Shown here piece after piece: positions 13,983 to 15,274 of a stretch of 15,274 bases of DNA. The notes beneath the pieces are model-generated. The model was not told where the DNA came from and made no database searches. It saw nothing but the letters and a program-made list of their open reading frames with translations. Both the position numbers and the translations under genes were made by a program. This DNA comes from an uncultured Bacillota bacterium. GTDB lineage: Bacteria; Bacillota; Clostridia; Christensenellales; UBA1242. Position 1 is the first letter of the stretch. Every line of letters begins with the position of its first letter. The stretch spans positions 1-15,274 of the forward strand of contig CALBYO010000079.1 of assembly GCA_937889705.1 (NCBI GenBank). Direction: 5' to 3'.

Positions 13983-14929
13983 CAACTCAAAATTTTGAAA
14001 GTTAAATAATATAAAGCATTTTCGGCTTGCATTTGTCCGGACTTAATCATGAAATCAACTTCTTCAAGAAGCGATAAAATGTTTTTAAGTTGTACTTTTG
14101 AGAAATATTTACTTTGATTTCTAGCCTTTAAAATTGCAAAAGGTTTAACATCAAACATCTCTGCAAGTTCTTCGTTGGAATAATCTGACAAACTGCAAAA
14201 TGCCACTCGTCTAAAATGATTTGTGACCAAAGAAAGCAAAGCGCTTTCTTTTTTTTCTAGCATATATTGCAATAATTTGATGCTTTTGTCTTTGTTTTTA
14301 TTTCCAAGTGCTTCTGTTAATTCAAAAATTTGAAATTCTTCGTCTGGCAAAACTAAACTTTTGACCATATCTGTGTTAATAGGTTCATCGCCGCAAAATG
14401 CAACAAGTTTTGGAATTTCCGAAATAATTTTTGTCATGTTTTGTGAGCAATAGTCAATTATCAAATTTATTGCAGCGGGTTCAATTTTTTTGCCGTTTTT
14501 TATAACTTCATTGTTAATATATCGAACAAGAGTTGCGTTGTCTAAATTACTACAATCAATAATTTCGCCGCCATGCAAGTTTTTTAGGTTGGTATTGAGT
14601 TCAATAACTAAGCAGGTGGTTGGTTGAATATTGTCTATGCAATTTTGAATTTCTTGTTTGTCTTTTTCTGAGATTTTTTCCAAATTTTTAACATGAACAA
14701 GTTTATATTCGCTGGCAAAAGGTAGCCCATTGACCGCTTCAATGAACTTCTCAACATTCCAATTTTCGTTATCAAAATAAATTTCGTTAAAGTCTGAAAA
14801 ATCGCTGTTAATTGTTGCTTTTTTAATGAGTTTATAGGCCGTTTGTTTCAAATAGCCGTCATCGCCAGAAAAAAAGTAGACATTTTCAACTTTATCTTTT
14901 AATTTTGATGCCAACTCCAAAAATTTCAT
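13979..14929 (-). CDS. holA: DNA polymerase III delta subunit
   Basis: A 316-residue clamp-loader subunit that opens the sliding clamp during DNA replication. The N-terminal part (VYFFSGDDGYLKQTAYKLIK) corresponds to the delta family's degenerate AAA+ start. Other family features are LVHVKNLEKISEKDKQ, CLVIELN, VRYINNEVIKNGKKIEPAAINLII, LVAFCGDEPINTDMVKSLV and FQIFELTEALGNKNKDKSI, and the C-terminal collar-domain helices end in MQAENALYYLTFKI. Length is slightly under the usual 330-345. A TATAAT lies 8 nt before the ATG with no ribosome binding site. It follows a comEC-like gene, the common Firmicute arrangement. Confidence 0.9.
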   Translation of the reverse strand: MKFLELASKLKDKVENVYFFSGDDGYLKQTAYKLIKKATINSDFSDFNEIYFDNENWNVEKFIEAVNGLPFASEYKLVHVKNLEKISEKDKQEIQNCIDNIQPTTCLVIELNTNLKNLHGGEIIDCSNLDNATLVRYINNEVIKNGKKIEPAAINLIIDYCSQNMTKIISEIPKLVAFCGDEPINTDMVKSLVLPDEEFQIFELTEALGNKNKDKSIKLLQYMLEKKESALLSLVTNHFRRVAFCSLSDYSNEELAEMFDVKPFAILKARNQSKYFSKVQLKNILSLLEEVDFMIKSGQMQAENALYYLTFKILSC

Positions 14930-14937
14930 ACATGAAT

Positions 14938-14943
14938 ATTATA
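14938..14943 (-). promoter_or_regulatory. -10 box of holA, near-leaderless spacing
   Basis: A perfect TATAAT on the minus strand lies 8 nt before the ATG at 14929, and a second, out-of-frame ATG lies 4 nt upstream of the start. No ribosome binding site is seen. The -35 is unclear: TTGCAA is only 9 nt away. Confidence 0.45.
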
Positions 14944-14971
14944 ACAAAAAAGTTGCAAAAAGAAAGTGATT

Positions 14972-15274
14972 TTAACAAAAATATAAAATCAGGCTAGCAA
15001 CAGTTGTTAAACTCGCAACGGAAACACACGCGGCAATTTTATATCGTTTATTTAACAGGCACATTCGACTCGCAAAGAAAATCAATGCGTAGTAACCGAG
15101 ATAAATCGCAAGATTAAGTTTGAACAAACTTATGAAGGTATAAGGAATTGATGCGACAAAACTTGCACTTATTTTGATTGCTTCCAAAATAAGTTGGGTG
15201 AGATAAAGGAAATTTCCGAAGAAAGGTGTTATATAAGTGAGCGGTAAAAATACGAATTGAATTATGTAACCAAC
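14972..15274 (-). CDS. ComEC/Rec2-like DNA-uptake channel protein, C-terminal end only
   Basis: The frame is open to the window edge and shows the last 100 residues. They are very hydrophobic: an FLPLTYITPFFG segment, an amphipathic helix ILEAIKISASFVAS, then LNLAIYLGYYALIFFASR and a final membrane segment ending at LILYFC. This pattern matches the last part of the ComEC competence domain. The gene lies directly upstream of holA, as comEC does in many Firmicutes, which supports the call. ComEC forms the inner-membrane channel for incoming single-stranded DNA. In B. subtilis a metallo-beta-lactamase-like domain follows this region; here the gene stops instead. An unrelated polytopic protein cannot be excluded, because the motifs are weak. 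Confidence 0.6.
   Translation of the reverse strand, partial: VGYIIQFVFLPLTYITPFFGNFLYLTQLILEAIKISASFVASIPYTFISLFKLNLAIYLGYYALIFFASRMCLLNKRYKIAACVSVASLTTVASLILYFC

Overview
This is AT-rich bacterial chromosome from a low-GC Gram-positive lineage, most likely an uncultured member of the Clostridia (Bacillota). The evidence is a SpoVB-type flippase, a DUF421/DUF4363 gene pair, a comEC-holA neighbourhood, AGGAG-type ribosome binding sites, a one-piece tmRNA ending in an encoded CCA, and MinD with MinE. This is inferred from gene families; no marker fixes the genus. No phage genes, insertion sequences, integrases or CRISPR arrays are visible. Coding density is very high, and the only stretch over 300 bases without a protein gene is the tmRNA gene.

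Layout. Bases 1-568 (+) hold the end of a ribulose-phosphate 3-epimerase gene. A bidirectional hairpin separates it from a minus-strand group: DUF4363 and DUF421 (translationally coupled), an acyltransferase-fold protein, and a small LysM protein (634-3361). A divergent spacer leads to a SpoVB/MurJ-like flippase (3490-5016, +), whose end overlaps a FabG-like reductase on the minus strand (5009-5749). A second divergent spacer leads to an RluA-type pseudouridine synthase and a second short-chain dehydrogenase (5847-7497, +). These converge on minE and minD (7494-8540, -). Divergent from minD is an RNA quality-control block: rnr, smpB and ssrA (8695-11676, +). RNase R degrades the mRNAs that SmpB-tmRNA releases from stalled ribosomes. 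After ssrA comes an unrecognised membrane-anchored, glutamate-rich coiled-coil protein (11721-13043), a terminator, and a patatin-like hydrolase (13113-13982). The window closes on the minus strand with holA and the 3' end of a comEC-like gene.

Most genes are ordinary housekeeping genes and I see no defence or mobile system. The points most worth a second look are: (1) the abundant-looking but unrecognised acidic membrane protein after ssrA, with translationally selected codons; (2) at least five genes with no ribosome binding site and a -10 box 6-8 nt before the start codon, as expected of leaderless transcripts; (3) three convergent gene pairs with overlapping ends, two of them sharing one TTAA for both stop codons; (4) a short MinE without the usual membrane-targeting start, with no minC nearby; and (5) a ComEC-like protein that ends without the usual C-terminal hydrolase domain.
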